Shown here: piece after piece, positions 45,760 to 57,995 of the stretch
Numbering within the stretch: the stretch's first letter is position 1
Layout: each line of letters begins with the position of its first letter
From: Erythroxylum novogranatense
Lineage: Eukaryota > Streptophyta > Magnoliopsida > Malpighiales > Erythroxylaceae
DNA length: 64,000 nucleotides
Assembly: GCA_029891385.1 (NCBI GenBank)
Contig: CM057228.1
Coordinates: 61,985,023 to 62,049,022, forward strand
Reading direction: 5' to 3'
The notes under the pieces: generated by a model
Databases searched by the model: none
What the model was told of the DNA's origin: nothing
What the model saw: only the letters and a program-made list of their open reading frames with translations
Program-made: the position numbers and the translations under genes

Positions 45760-47902
45760 GTCTGGTATCCCGTATGAAGCTATAACCTAAGCGAGATCAG
45801 AAATTCTAATGGAATTTTCTGTTGATGCATGCTATCTGTTCAGATTTCGAATGTATATTGTGATATGTTTTTCGAAATTTTTCTGCCCAGAATTGTTCAT
45901 AACATGTTAGAGAATATGTCTATGAAATTTGAGAATTTATCGATTTGATTTGATATAGTTTTGCTAATTAATCCCCTAAGGTTACAGATGCTGTTTTGTG
46001 AAACGATTCTGGAACAGGCATGAGTATAAAATCGAGAATAAATTCTAGAAAAATGGTTTTTCGGATTTTCCTTCACCTACATGTCTCTAAGATGTTGGTG
46101 AATGTCTGTGAGCATGGAAATTGGATTTCAAGGTGATTGGATATTTATTCACGAATTTATTCTATGCTGTTGGGAATTGCTGTGCTGATGAACACAGATT
46201 TTGAATCGGTTTTGTTATTTAGGTTGACTGAGTTTTTGATGGCCTAAAATCCTGAAAAACTTCATGTAGCATGTTCTGAACATTTAGTAACCTATATAAT
46301 TTTCTCATGATTTATTGAAATTTTTTCATTGATCATTTCGAGCAATGTACAGAACTGGACAGTTTTGTGAAAATTGTTGGGACTGTTTTGCTTGGCTTGA
46401 TTGAGTGTGCTTTTTCAGTTCCAATGCCTTGCACCATTTTTAATGTGATTAAAAATGTGTTATCTTGATGTATCATGATTTCCAAACTGAATTTCTTGAA
46501 GTTGCTTTTCCAAGAATTTTTTAATGCCGAATTGATCACATTAGCGTCTCGGTAGTATCTTGCATTATCTTGTTTGTTTTGACCGTCATAATTTTTATGG
46601 CATGTGCTGAAGTAAATTTGATAATGTATGTGCTAGCTAGAGATGCTTAGGTTGATAATTAGGGTGTTCCTAAATTGTTTGGAAATTAATGAGTTTTGAC
46701 TCATTTCAAGCTTTTCATATAGTTTAACTATTTAAGGCATTCATGACTCAATGAAGTGTTCATTGAGGCATCAATTCACAGATATTACCCTAGGTATGAT
46801 GGTGTTGAGAATTGGAATTGTACTGATTGAAGAATTAGTCGATTAGAGATTTTAGCAAAATTCCCTGAATAAGTCGACTTGTATGAGGTATAAGTCGACT
46901 TGTTCAAGATTTTTGGATAAGTCGACTTGTGGATAGAATAAGTCGACTTGTTCAAGATCTCAGTATAAGTCGACTTGTAGTACCTTGTAAGTCGACTTGT
47001 TCATGGGCAGATGACATAAGTCGACTTGTGTCATACAAGTCGACTTGTGTGTGGGCAGAAGCATAAGTCGACTTGCATTTGATGAAAGTCGATTTGTGGC
47101 ATGCATAGGTGGGATGATGGATGATTTTAGGTATTGACTCAATGTGATTGATGAAATGCCCTAAATCATATCATATAGTCATGGTGACTATAATCCTACG
47201 GCTTGGAGAAGAAGTAGATGAGATCCGAAATCCCTCCTCGGCATATGAAAACTAACGCCTTCCATTAATATGGTAAGAACCAGAGTTCTTATAGGGTTGG
47301 GTTGTTGGGTAAACCCAAGCTCACTCTATACGGATATGTTCGAACCATGAAAATAAGATTTTCGGATTAATGGGTTGGTTTTCCCGAGGCGTTGGTTTGT
47401 TGAGTAAACTCAAGGTCAGCGTGGGCGAGAGGCAAAATTGGGTAGCATACATCGGATGTATGCGCATCAAAAAGTTGATACCCGATGTAAGTGCATACAT
47501 CAACAAGTTGATAGCAGCGATCGATAGTTGTGTCTAAGATGTAATTGGTATATCTGATACCTCCCGAGACATAAGGTGACTTGTTGGGTAAACCCAAGGT
47601 CATTCTTAATGTCGGTTATCGATGATACAATTGGTATGACCGATACCTACCGATTGACCTAAGTTGTGGCTTGTTGGATAAACCCAATGTCACTCTTAGC
47701 AATGTCGGATATCGACCCACTAGGACATTATGTCACATTGTTTCTCTGGATTCGTAAAGAGGGTTATGGATTCTAGGAAACTAGTGGGAGCCATATGCAT
47801 GTCATGCAAGTCCTTATGATCATGCAGGCAATTCTATTCTATCATTCCTTCTCTCTATCGCGCTAGGTTGATTGAAGAAGTCTTTTAGTGTGAATTTTCG
47901 CT
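45760..47902 (+). promoter_or_regulatory. Long leader of C with palindrome cluster and repeated hairpins
   Basis: 2.1 kb without coding signal between primer site and gag. It holds nine perfect copies of AAGTCGACTT plus one variant (46871-47099) and four hairpins of TTGGGT-aa-ACCCAA type (47305-47318, 47400-47413, 47584-47597, 47674-47687). D has the same layout. Such leaders carry packaging and dimerisation signals in LTR elements; that role here is inference. Confidence 0.75.
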
Positions 47903-48650
47903 CTCTATTCTGGACTGAATTTTCTTGATTGGCTAAGGAATCTGAGAATTGTTCTTAGATCGAGGCGGGATCGTCTAGATGTTTCACTTCAGATGCTTTT
48001 CTTGTTGATGCTTCTGATGAGGATCAGAAAGCATATTGTAAACATCTAAAGGACAGGGACATGGCTACTTGCCTCGATGTCACTAGAGCTGCAGGAGCAG
48101 CACAAGTCCATGGATGCTCACTCTATAGTATTTCATCTTAGGGAGCTGTTTGATGAGTAAGCTCGATGCGAAAGGTTCGAGACCTCGAGGCTTCTCTTCA
48201 CCACAAAGATGGCTCCAGGGATATCTGCTGTGCAGTATGCCCTGAAGATGAATGGCTATATTGAGAGATTGGCCGTCTTAGGATTTGTAATGGATTATGA
48301 GTTAAGTAAAGACTTAATTCTAGTTGGATTGTCTGACAGTTTTTCAAAGTTCGTGATAAACTATCGGATAAACCAAATATCCACAACAATTCCTGAGCTG
48401 ATCAATCTGCTCGAGAGCAGTGACGAGCTATCGAAGGATATGCAAGCAAGTGCTAATGGTGGATGCTTCTTTTCTAGTTCAAAGAAGAAAAGGCTAAGAA
48501 ACCAAATGGAAGTGCCATCGAGGAAAAACCAAAGATTACGCCCAAAAGGATTTTGCTTTCATTGTGGCAAGTCTAGCCTAGAGGCTTAAGTGGCTGTAAA
48601 ATCTATCTGGAGTCCACGAAGCGATAAAGGCATCGGATGCCTCTACTCCT
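47903..48650 (+). pseudogene. gag of C, broken
   Basis: Homologous to the gag of D. The ATG expected near 47910 is not readable. The open stretch 48209-48589 has YALKMNGYIERLAVLGFVMDYELS and LILVGLSDSFSKFV (UBN2-type gag), and the zinc knuckle begins CFHCGK (about 48552) but is scrambled after that. Frame breaks are numerous between 47903 and 48209. Confidence 0.82.
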
Positions 48651-49710
48651 TCAAATATGTTTGTCATTGAGGTTAATACTATTCTGATCCAAACATATCG
48701 GTATTTGATACGGATGTGGCTCATACATATGAAATGATATGCACGGCCTCGAGGGACGATGAAAGCTCATTCAAGGAGAACTAGACCTTCGTGTAGGTAA
48801 TGCGGCAAGAGTTCTTTGCATTAGCCGTAGACACTTATGTCTTGTTCCTCCTAGTGAGCTTATATTCAAATTGGATGATTGACATTTTGTACTGTTTTAA
48901 ACAAAGAACATATTGTATGTTTTATGTTTAAATAGAGCTGATTTCCATTGGACTTTTAGTAGCAATGGTTGTTCTATTAGTTGAATGGAAGGCTCTATGC
49001 TCTTGGTACATTATGCAATTGAATTGACATATTAGATATGTCATATCCGATTATGAATGTCAATGACGCGGAAAGAAATAATCGAGATAATTTAAAATCC
49101 ACTTACTTATGGCATTGTCGAACGGCCATAAATAAATGAGACACGCATCGCTAAGCTCCATAGAGTGGATGTTTAGGGTCATTTGATTATGAATCATATG
49201 ACACATGCGAATCTTGTTTATTAGGCAAGATGACTAAGTAATCCTTTAAAGGAAAGGGTGAGCGAATGAATGGAATATTAGACCTAATACATTCGGATGT
49301 ATGTGGTCGATGTCCATCCATGCCATAAGTGGTTGTTTTACTTCATTACTTTTATCGGTGATTATTCACGATATAGGTATCATGTCGATGAGATACAAAT
49401 CTGAAGCGTTTGAAGCGTTCAAATAATTGAAATGAAGTAGAAAACTAACTTGGTAAAAGTATGAATACATTACGATCGATCGTGGTGGAAAATGCTTAGA
49501 CCAGCAGTTTTGGATTATCTCGAGAGATAATGGGATTTTATCTCGGTATACTCCACCTTACGCCTTGTGACACAATGGTGTGGCTGAAAGGAGAAATCGA
49601 ACCTTGTTAGACTTAGTGCGATTGATGATAGGTTTTGCATTTTGGGAATATCGCTCAAGGCAATTTGTTTACTTGCTAAGCGAGTTCCATTAAAAGCGGT
49701 TGTGGTTACT
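48651..49710 (+). pseudogene. Protease and integrase of C, heavily frameshifted
   Basis: The protease is hardly readable. Integrase is recognisable from short words in changing frames: LIHSDVCG near 49290, ITFIGDYSRY near 49345, and HNGVAERRNRTLLDLVRLMIG near 49570-49640, where the catalytic Glu is preserved. No open frame exceeds about 40 codons, unlike the better condition of the LTRs. Confidence 0.75.
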
Positions 49711-50940
49711 CCATATGGAGATATGGACTAGCGAAAGCCTATCTTTCTCATCGAAAGTTTGGGATTGTCACCTTACGTGAAGCGGACACGGTCAGATTAA
49801 CGATGCAAAATCGATAAGTGTTTGTTCGTGGAATATCAATTCTACCTTCTTGAGGAACAAAAGTTGTTTGTTTCCAAGCATGCTGTTTTCTTAAAGAAAG
49901 AGTTTCTTTTACAAGAGGACGGATGGGAGCAAAGTTGAACTTGGAGAAGTTCAAGATGCTCGAACAAACATAGATCATTTGCTGAACTCAAAGCTGTAAC
50001 TCATATAGATGAGGTAATGATTCAACCTTCTACTACACAATTTCGTAGGTTAAGTAGGATACGCCTTTGTTCTAGAGATATGAATTTCTCGTAAGTGAGC
50101 GAATGGCGTATTGCTCATATGAGATGAAGCGCCTACTACCTATGAGCAGGTTACGAAAAGTTGATGCGGAACATGGCTTTGTGCCATGAAATCGAAATGG
50201 ATTCCATGTATAAAACCAAGTATGGACTTTGGTTGTTACACACGAAGGATAAAACCCACGAGGGTGCAAAGGAGTTTTCAGAAGAAAACCAACATGGATG
50301 GTAATTTGATTACCTATAAAGCAATGCTTCGGTTAAAGGATTTCGTCACGATAAAGAGTTGACTATGACAAAACCTTGACCCGGTAGCAATGCTTAAATC
50401 CATTAGGATACTCTAGCCATTGCCACTCATTATGATTATGAGATATGGCAAATGGATGTGAAGACGACTTTCCGAGAGGAAATCTGCAGAGGATGTGTAT
50501 GACACTGACGAGAGGACTTCACTTCCATCGATGGCGAAAAGGTATGCAAGCAATCCATGTTTGGATTGAAGCAAGCATCCAGGAGTTCGAATATCCGTTT
50601 TGATGAGGTACTCAAAGAATTTGATTTCTCACAAAATCCGGATGATCATTGTGTGTATAAGAAGGTTAATGGGACTGCAATCGTATTCCTTGTGTTGTAT
50701 GTAGATGACATACTGTAACTAGGAAACGATGTCTCTATGCTGCAATCAGTTAAAATTTGGTTGTCTAATCAATTTGCGATGAAAGACCTTGGTGAAGCAA
50801 CTTATATCCTTGGGATATAGATTTATAGAGATAAATCAAAAGGTTGCTTGGTCTTTCACAATCATCGTACATAGATAAGATGCTAAAGAGGTTTAGTATG
50901 GAACAATGCTATGTACGAGGCCCGATGTATCGTATGCTCT
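49711..50940 (+). pseudogene. Reverse transcriptase of C, heavily frameshifted
   Basis: Copia RT words in order: IEMDSMYKTKYGLW (about 50200), YEIWQMDVKT (50435-50470), KQSMFGLKQASRSSNIRFDE (50535-50610), DDHCVYKKVNGT and the active site VLYVDDIL (50690-50715), FAMKDLGEATYILGI (50775-50818). All are interrupted by stops or frame changes. Confidence 0.82.
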
Positions 50941-51529
50941 AAGTGTTACGAAAGCGGATACCAATCGGATCTTAGTGAGGTCCTTTGGGTGGCTGTCAAG
51001 AATATCCTCAAGTACTTGCGAAGCCTAAGGATGTTTTTCTTGATCTATGGAGATGGAAATCTCCAAGTGGCGAGCATTGGATGCTGAGTGTTTAATCGAT
51101 AAGGATGATTACGAATCCTGATCGGGTTATATACATTCACTGCTTGAATAGCGTGGCGGTCGATTGAAAAGTTCCAAACAAGAGAGGACTGCTGATTCAT
51201 CAACCGAGGCGAGTACATTGCGCATGAGATCGCAAAGGCGGTTTGGATCGAAGTTCATTCTTGAACTTGATCGGTCCCTAGGCGTGATGGGCCCATAGGA
51301 TTGTATTGTGATACAATGGGGCTAGTCTGTGAGCAAAGGAATCAAGGTCTTATCGACGATCCAAACTCGTGCTTAGCCGATTCGGAGATCATTAGTCGAG
51401 ATGATATCCGATAGAGAGAATTCCCACGAGCAAAGTGTTCTTTGTTTAGTTGACAAAGCCATTATCACGGGAGAATTGTGATTCTCATGGACTCGCTTAT
51501 GGTATTAGATACTAAGGCGATTGGCTTTA
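50941..51529 (+). pseudogene. RNase H and pol end of C
   Basis: Fragments only: VKNILKYLRSL near 50995, an 'acattgcgcatgagatcgcaaaggcggtttggatcg' region (51208-51245 in the window, matching the SAEAEY...W block in position), and a tail before the polypurine tract. Assigned mainly by order and neighbours. Confidence 0.65.
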
Positions 51530-51545
51530 GGTCAAGTGGGAGATT
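51530..51545 (+). promoter_or_regulatory. Polypurine tract of C
   Basis: 'ggtcaagtgggagatt' directly before the 3' LTR, the same type as in B. Confidence 0.85.
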
Positions 51546-54500
51546 TGTAAGTGATAAGTCGACTTGTACCATGTGTAAGTCGACTTACACATTCGATACC
51601 GATAAGTCGAATTGTTCATTCGATAAATCGACTTGTTCAAGGTCGATCTTGTTTATTTGTACCTAAAGGCAATCCCCTTTAGCGTTTTATTCAAAGTCGT
51701 GTGCGGTGAATGAATAAATGAAGAAAAGGCATTATTCATTAATTTGATATTCATAAACATTGTTTATGAATTGATTGGATCTTTAATCGAATTAATGAAG
51801 TCCATGATATATGACATAGCATGAAGGAAATTATGATGTGTTCATACTCACGAGATTCCTATCATGTGCAATTATGTCGATATCTAAATTCTCCTAGTCA
51901 TAGGATTAATGAGACTGGACATCATTAATCCGGATAGACTAACACATGTCATATTCCTTGATTGGATCAGCGGTGGATCTCGAAGCTGTAAATATGAGAT
52001 ATTTAGAATTGACATGTGGATGCTTACTAGCGGTAGTAAGTTCATTGGATGACTGCCATGAGATCATCATATGGATATCTTATCTAAGTGTCGGTGATAA
52101 TCTCATCATAGCAATGGTGCAAGTATCCTTAGACTTGAGGTACTCGAGGATATCTTGAATCTTGATCACGTGCTGACTCCATTCCTTGTTGCCTTCGGAG
52201 GTAACTCATAGGGTGGTGCTTGAGTGCGACTTGAGGTATTGAAGATAATTGAGTAGCCAATAAAGTTCACCACTTACGGATTAGCGGAAGAGATACCCGT
52301 AGCCTCTTGTCGGGATCATTACTAAGGTTTGGCGGCATGTATGTCATGAAGAGTGTCTTCATTGACATATAGAGTAATGAGTCGGGGCGAAGCGATATCA
52401 CTTAGGCTAGACTCGGTCTAGTGAGAGTTGACACTTTGACCATACTCATAAATGTTGGGACCGAGACCCAACTACATACACTGCACACTATCCTTATCTA
52501 AATGTTGGATCCGTTCAGGAACCCAACTACATAACGAAAGGAAAACGAAACGGAAAACAAAGCATAAGAATCGAAAGCGAAGCGCACACTCGAAACAAAT
52601 GCAAAGCGAATGCGGAAGCGAAAATAGCGAAACGAATCGAGTAAGCGAATCGAAAACAAATCGAAAAGTAGCGAAGCGGAAGCAAAAGCAAGCGGAAGCA
52701 AGAACTAATCGAATCAGATCGAATACGGATAGAAAACAAAGTAAGCAAACAAATCAATTTAAACTGAAACACCTTCCGACATCCGTGAATAAGCAAAGAA
52801 CAGGAAACAGAATCGCGTTGGAAACCCTAAGACGTCCCAAAATCAGGTATGAATTTTTTTTCTTTTCTTATTCTCATTTCTTTTCTCGTTACTCAATCAT
52901 ATACCAATCATCTTAAATCCATACAGTCGTACATAATCTGATATAAATCCATACCAATCTCAAATTTCTCAAACTCTTATATACACTTATACATATCCAA
53001 AATCTCACTTTTATCAAATTTTTTACCAAAATTTGATGACATATAATTTGCATTTATCTAACAAAAATTCTGCAAAGGCAAATAAACACTTCTATAATCT
53101 CAGCGGACCTCGAATCATCGGACACTCCCGTCAGGAAATCCAAACACCAACAAACGCATAAACCTAACATCTAAAACTTCCATAATTCTCAAATCAATCA
53201 ATACAAACTCATAATTCAATTTCATTTCCAAATTCATACACAATTTCATGTACAAATTTCAAAACCATTCCCAATACTCAACTATATACACAAATCCATT
53301 TCTTTCAAACCTATCTTAAGCCATAAACATATCCATACTCAAATTTCAGATTACTCAAATCTAACTCATGCAAATTACAAAACATATAAGCTGCAGAATT
53401 AGCGTCTTCACACTCTTTCATCCGATCTCTGCTTTCGAAACACGGAGATGGGGATGAAAGGGGGTAACTTCGGAAGCTTCGTAGGTAACACATTTATAAA
53501 GCTGAATAATAAGCGAAATCAATTTTCATAAACTTTTTCCAAAGGCTAAATTTTCAAACTTTTCAACTTTCAAATATTTTCTCAAACCCTTTTCAATATT
53601 TTCCAAACTTTTTATAACTCATTCTCTCGATTTTCAAAATTCTTAAATGTTCCATAATCATGAATGCGAATGCAAACACATAATATTCAAATAACGAATC
53701 AAACATATAAAACATATCAAATGGCTTGGTTCGGTCCAAGCGAAACGTCTTGCACATTCGCATGGCGGTCATGCGATCGTGAGCGAAACGTCTACACTTT
53801 CCATAAGCGGTCCGATTATGGCCGTGAAGAGTCGAAATCGAGACTCCGTGCCACTAGCGAGCAGCAGAGAGAAGGCTTAACAAATAGAGGCAATGACTCA
53901 CCAAAGGACCTACCAAACCCACATAACACATATCGAAGCGGAAATTCAAAATGCAGAAGCACTTTCCAAAATTTTGCTTTTCTAACATTACTTCGTCAAC
54001 TTAAAACAATCTCACAAAATTTGCACATATCATATAATTCAATTAATTCAATCAATCAAAATTGCAAAATATGCATAATTATCCATGCGTACTAGCAGAT
54101 GCATTTTGAAATTTCTATCGGTATATCAAATCATAACGATCGAAATCATAATTTTAAACCTTAAATCAAATCTTATTCTCAAACATTTTCAAAAACAATA
54201 ATAGATCAAAATTCCAAACTTTTGCTTTCTAAATTTTTTAAAATTAGCATTAAGCTTACCAATCAAAATATAAATATGCTACCCACCTCGAAATGACGCT
54301 AGGAACTTGTTCCAAGCTCCAATTTGATCCTTGCTTCTTTCCTTCTTTCAATTAAAAAAAACCTAAGCCATAATCACCCAAATTCACATCATAAATTTGC
54401 ATAATTCTCAAAATTAACTATAGGAAAAACATAACTATCATAACTCCAAGCTATTTCAATCTCCAATTTTGAAAATCCCCAATTTTCAAAATTGGCCTAA

Positions 54501-56533
54501 ACCAATACACCCAAATTAAATCTCATAAAACATAATTTCTTCAAAATTAATCTCACAATTCATCAATTCACATTAATTCCAAACTATTTAAATCCTCAAT
54601 TTCAAAAATCCCCAAATCTTAAAATTGGCCTAAACCAATTTACACAAATTCAATATCATAAAATACAAATTCTTGAAATTGATTTCATATATCATCAATT
54701 CATCATACTTTCTATAATTCTAAGCCATAAATTTTCAAAACCTGACTTCTAAAATTGGCAAAATTTCTACTCACACAAAATCCAAAATTAAATCTAACAT
54801 ACTTGGCAATCTCTCAAATTAACTTCAAAGACCACAAACCCACATCAAAATCATGCTAAATCAACGAAAGTTTAAGAAAAGTCAAGTTCAAAATTTCAAC
54901 TTACCTCATTCTCCTTAATTTTGGTTTCTTTGCTTCCAAAGGAAACCTTCAAGCTTTTCTACTATTTCCCTTTGAAAACAATGAAAATCCTCTTAAAAAC
55001 TCTTAAAAATGCAAACTTAACTTTCTCTCTCTACTCTCTCTTCTTTCTCCTCTCTTCTTCCTCTTCTTATTTCTTCTTCTCATTTCTCCACCAAATTCGA
55101 ATTTTCTTGGTTCCTTAGGAAGCTCTCATCATTCTCCACTCTTTTCCTTCTTGGAAAAATCCCAAAAGCCTTAAGAATTGAGTAGAAAAATTAAAAATTC
55201 ATAACGGATTTTGGAACGTCTTCGGATTCCCAACGCGATTATGTTCATTCGATAAGTTTTCTTTGATTATTGTTCCCGGATGTCGGATGTGTCTGCTTTG
55301 ATTTCGTTTCACTTTGCAATCTGTTCGTTTGATTGATTAGTATTTGCTTCGCTTGCATTTGCTTCCGCTTTTTACTTTCGGTTGTTAAACTTCGCATTTT
55401 GTTTCGATTCGACATTTCCGTTTTCCGTTCTGTTTGCGATGTGCTTTGTTTTCTGATTCGAAATTTCGATCCGAAATTTCCGCTTCCCTTCGTTTCCGTT
55501 TGCTTCGGTTTCCGTTCTGCTTATGGGTCCCAACAATAACCAAGTGGGGTATAAGATGGTGAAAGGACGAATTGCACGGTAATTGTCTATGGAAGGGTTC
55601 GTGATCTGGTTCGTGATGAATACATCAAACCGATTACTTTCCGGTCAATTGGGGGTCATGATGTGTTGCTAGATACCGCTCATGACTTGCTCAGATTAAT
55701 TGTTAATCTAAGTGGCCAACATAACAAGAACTAAAGGGTCACACGTAAGAGTGTTTGGAGAATCAGTAAAATAGTAATTGGACGAGTTCCAATTATGGAA
55801 ACATTAGATTAAATGGATCCCAATGGGATTGGGATATGTCGATGAGATCGCGACATCGATATTGCTAAGAAAGGTTTAGGGCATTTGACGCAGGGGGCAG
55901 CTGAGAGTAGGGCCGACCCAGTTGGATGGACCTTAACAATTATATTCTAATTAATTAATTAAGTAATTAATTAATAAATTATTATATATAAATATAAGCA
56001 TGTGCGTTGGAATGGGAAGAAGAGATTAGCTTTGACTTTTCAAAGTTTATTTCTTTAATCCATTAATAAATGAATGGCTATTAAGCCATACACTTGGCCT
56101 TAGCTTATGGTACTCTTTTAAGAGTTAAAAGATACATATAAGAAGGCTTAGGAGGTGATAGTCAGCGGTGCTCATGGGTTGGAAGAAGTGGAAAACTTAA
56201 GTGTTAAGTTTCCTTTGAAAATGGTTTTCAAGCTTTCTTCCTAAAGGCATCATCGTTTCTTCTCTACTTCTCGAGGGTTCCAACGTTTTCGAAGCTCTCG
56301 GGGCGGTAGGCTCTAGCAGGCTTTAATCTGTTCTAGCTATTCCGGGTCAAAGGGTTTGATTAGGTTAGATTTTCTGATCTCTGCGTGGATCACCTTTAGA
56401 GATAGTCTCTTTTGGCTATTTAGGTTGATGTCTTCATACCGATACACGGATCACAGGATTCGGAAAGTCACAGGAACAAAAATTTTTGTTTTCGCTGCGG
56501 TACATGTGATGTACCTCCGGGATTTTCTCTACA
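51546..56533 (+). repeat. 3' LTR of C, split by H
   Basis: The outer parts (51546-52452 and 55536-56533) match the 5' LTR. Palindrome copies at the start are partly degraded (two perfect, two variant). The TATA-like element is at about 55980-55994. Confidence 0.92.
52453..55535 (-). mobile_element. H: LTR-like element with long terminal inverted repeats
   Basis: It begins TGTTGGGACC and ends GGGTCCCAACA; comparison with the 5' LTR of C shows exactly what was interrupted, with flanks ATAAA (left) and ATAAC (right), a 5-bp duplication with one mismatch. The outer 340-400 bp on each side are inverted copies of each other (for instance 'aatcgcgttgg' near 52811 and its complement near 55230). No transposase or pol is visible. 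On the minus strand a GC-rich block (53735-53880) resembles F1 5560-5655. Whether it is a solo LTR or a TIR transposon is unresolved. Confidence 0.7.
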
Positions 56534-56538
56534 GAGCA

Positions 56539-57980
56539 TACTAGTCAACAATTTATGGAACTTTGCATAAAATCATGATGCATTTATGCATGATGATAGA
56601 TTTAACAAAACTTAAAAATTAAAACATTATCTGACGGTTATTTTCTTATCTATAACGAGACTAAGTGACGGTGGGCTATCTTATCCATTAAAAGAAAAAC
56701 TGGGACCCTCCCACTCAAAAACTACCAAGCATCTCATGCCCAATTTTTTAAGAAGCGTCTTAATTTGATCCATACTTTTACCAACAGAGCTACGGTGGGC
56801 AGTTTATTGATAAAAAATGTTGAGTGTTTAACCATTTGATTCATTCACTAAAGATACCTACAAATCATGCCTCGGTGGGAGGTCATATTTGCTATCATTA
56901 AGTGGACTTATCCTTAAGAAGACCCAAACCATGCAAGATCTAGGATCCATGCCCTCCTATGGGGAGTAACACTTCACCACATGCAAGCGGGCCATCATTT
57001 GGAGACCGTGGACTCTCACAGGAGCATCATCTCCCACTCAATCTTTTTAGGCTTTAAGTTTTAAATACCATCTTGTCTAGATGCAATTTATTATCCATCC
57101 TATATTGTTTCATTATATATATCATACATAATGAATGCATGGCAAAGCCTAGGGTTGGCAACTTTCTAAATGACATGCAATCACATAATATCACATATTA
57201 TAAGCATTCATTTCTCCACTCATCACATGAACTAATAAAACCACTTTTGATTGCCCATCCTAGAAAAATTAAATAATTACAAGCCTGTTAGCCTAAAGTA
57301 TTCTTCTTGGACTTGGATCTTCTGCTTCAAACTCTTCACAAACATGATCCGGCCCATTCGGTAAACAAAATGTAATGGCATATATGAAAATCGAATTTTG
57401 TCACTTTGAAAAATAAAATTCCAGCACCAGATTTTTAGAAAACCAAATCTTTGTTTTGACAAAAAATTTCAGCACTAGTTTTCATTAAAACCGAAGCTCA
57501 TTTCATGAAAATAAAAAACCAGCACTTAGTATTTTAGTAAAACCGAAATTTGATTCTTTGAAACAAAAATCCAGCACTTGTTTTTACAATAAAAACCGAA
57601 AAGTGATCTATTGAAACAAAATTCCAGCAACTCTGTTTTCACAAAACTTATGCCAATACACAAAAGGATACACTGAAAATTTTACCTTTCTATTTCTTCA
57701 ATCCATGGCTACTCCATCTTCATCATTACATCAATTTGTACATTACAAAATCAAAGAAAATAGAAAAAAGAAATCAAGGAGGAAACATGGTGATGATAGA
57801 CCACCCTCCTTGTTACAACCAATGAAGAAATCTTACAAGGTAAATTTAACTTCTATGGACAACCAAAAGAGCAAACATACACCATGTATATTTCTATCAC
57901 ATAAAAATATGCAGCATACACAAAAAGATTGCCAACCCATGCATCCAATATATAGGAACCAAAATCATGCATTAGAAACT
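56539..57980 (-). other. Leader of B, outer part
   Basis: Non-coding interval between the C insertion and the primer site of B. It holds a tandem repeat (57386-57650) and no open frame with a recognisable domain. Confidence 0.7.
57386..57650 (-). repeat. Five imperfect 55-60-bp repeats in the leader of B
   Basis: The phrase 'aaaaccgaa...ttgaaacaaaa(at)tccagcact' recurs about every 55-60 bp with point changes. Function unknown. Confidence 0.8.
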
Positions 57981-57995
57981 GCCTCTGATACCAAT
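57981..57995 (-). promoter_or_regulatory. Primer-binding site of B
   Basis: On the minus strand 'attggtatcagaggc' directly follows the 5' LTR end; matches the initiator-Met tRNA primer site. Confidence 0.9.

Larger units (their letters stand above)
43817..56533 (+). mobile_element. C: Ty1/copia element in the leader of B, carrying H in its 3' LTR
   Basis: Flanked by the 5-bp duplication GAGCA (43812-43816 and 56534-56538). LTRs are 43817-45746 and 51546-56533 (the second about 1.9 kb without H). A primer site, a 2.1-kb leader, gag and pol with copia order follow. The LTR copies are nearly alike except for small indels at CTG/CAG/CCG contexts, so it is one of the younger insertions despite a badly broken pol reading. 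Confidence 0.92.

Noticed and set aside
45747..45760. tRNA gene fragment
   Set aside because: Only the short primer-binding complement of initiator-Met tRNA is present; no cloverleaf can be formed there or at the other primer sites.
52452..52916. Open frame of 154 codons rich in Lys, Arg and Ser
   Set aside because: It coincides with the left terminal repeat of H and starts at its edge; no known domain and no counterpart in a gene context.
52453..55535. H as a Mutator-like element
   Set aside because: Long inverted ends would fit, but the flanks show a 4-5-bp rather than 8-10-bp duplication and no transposase is seen. Kept open as an alternative.
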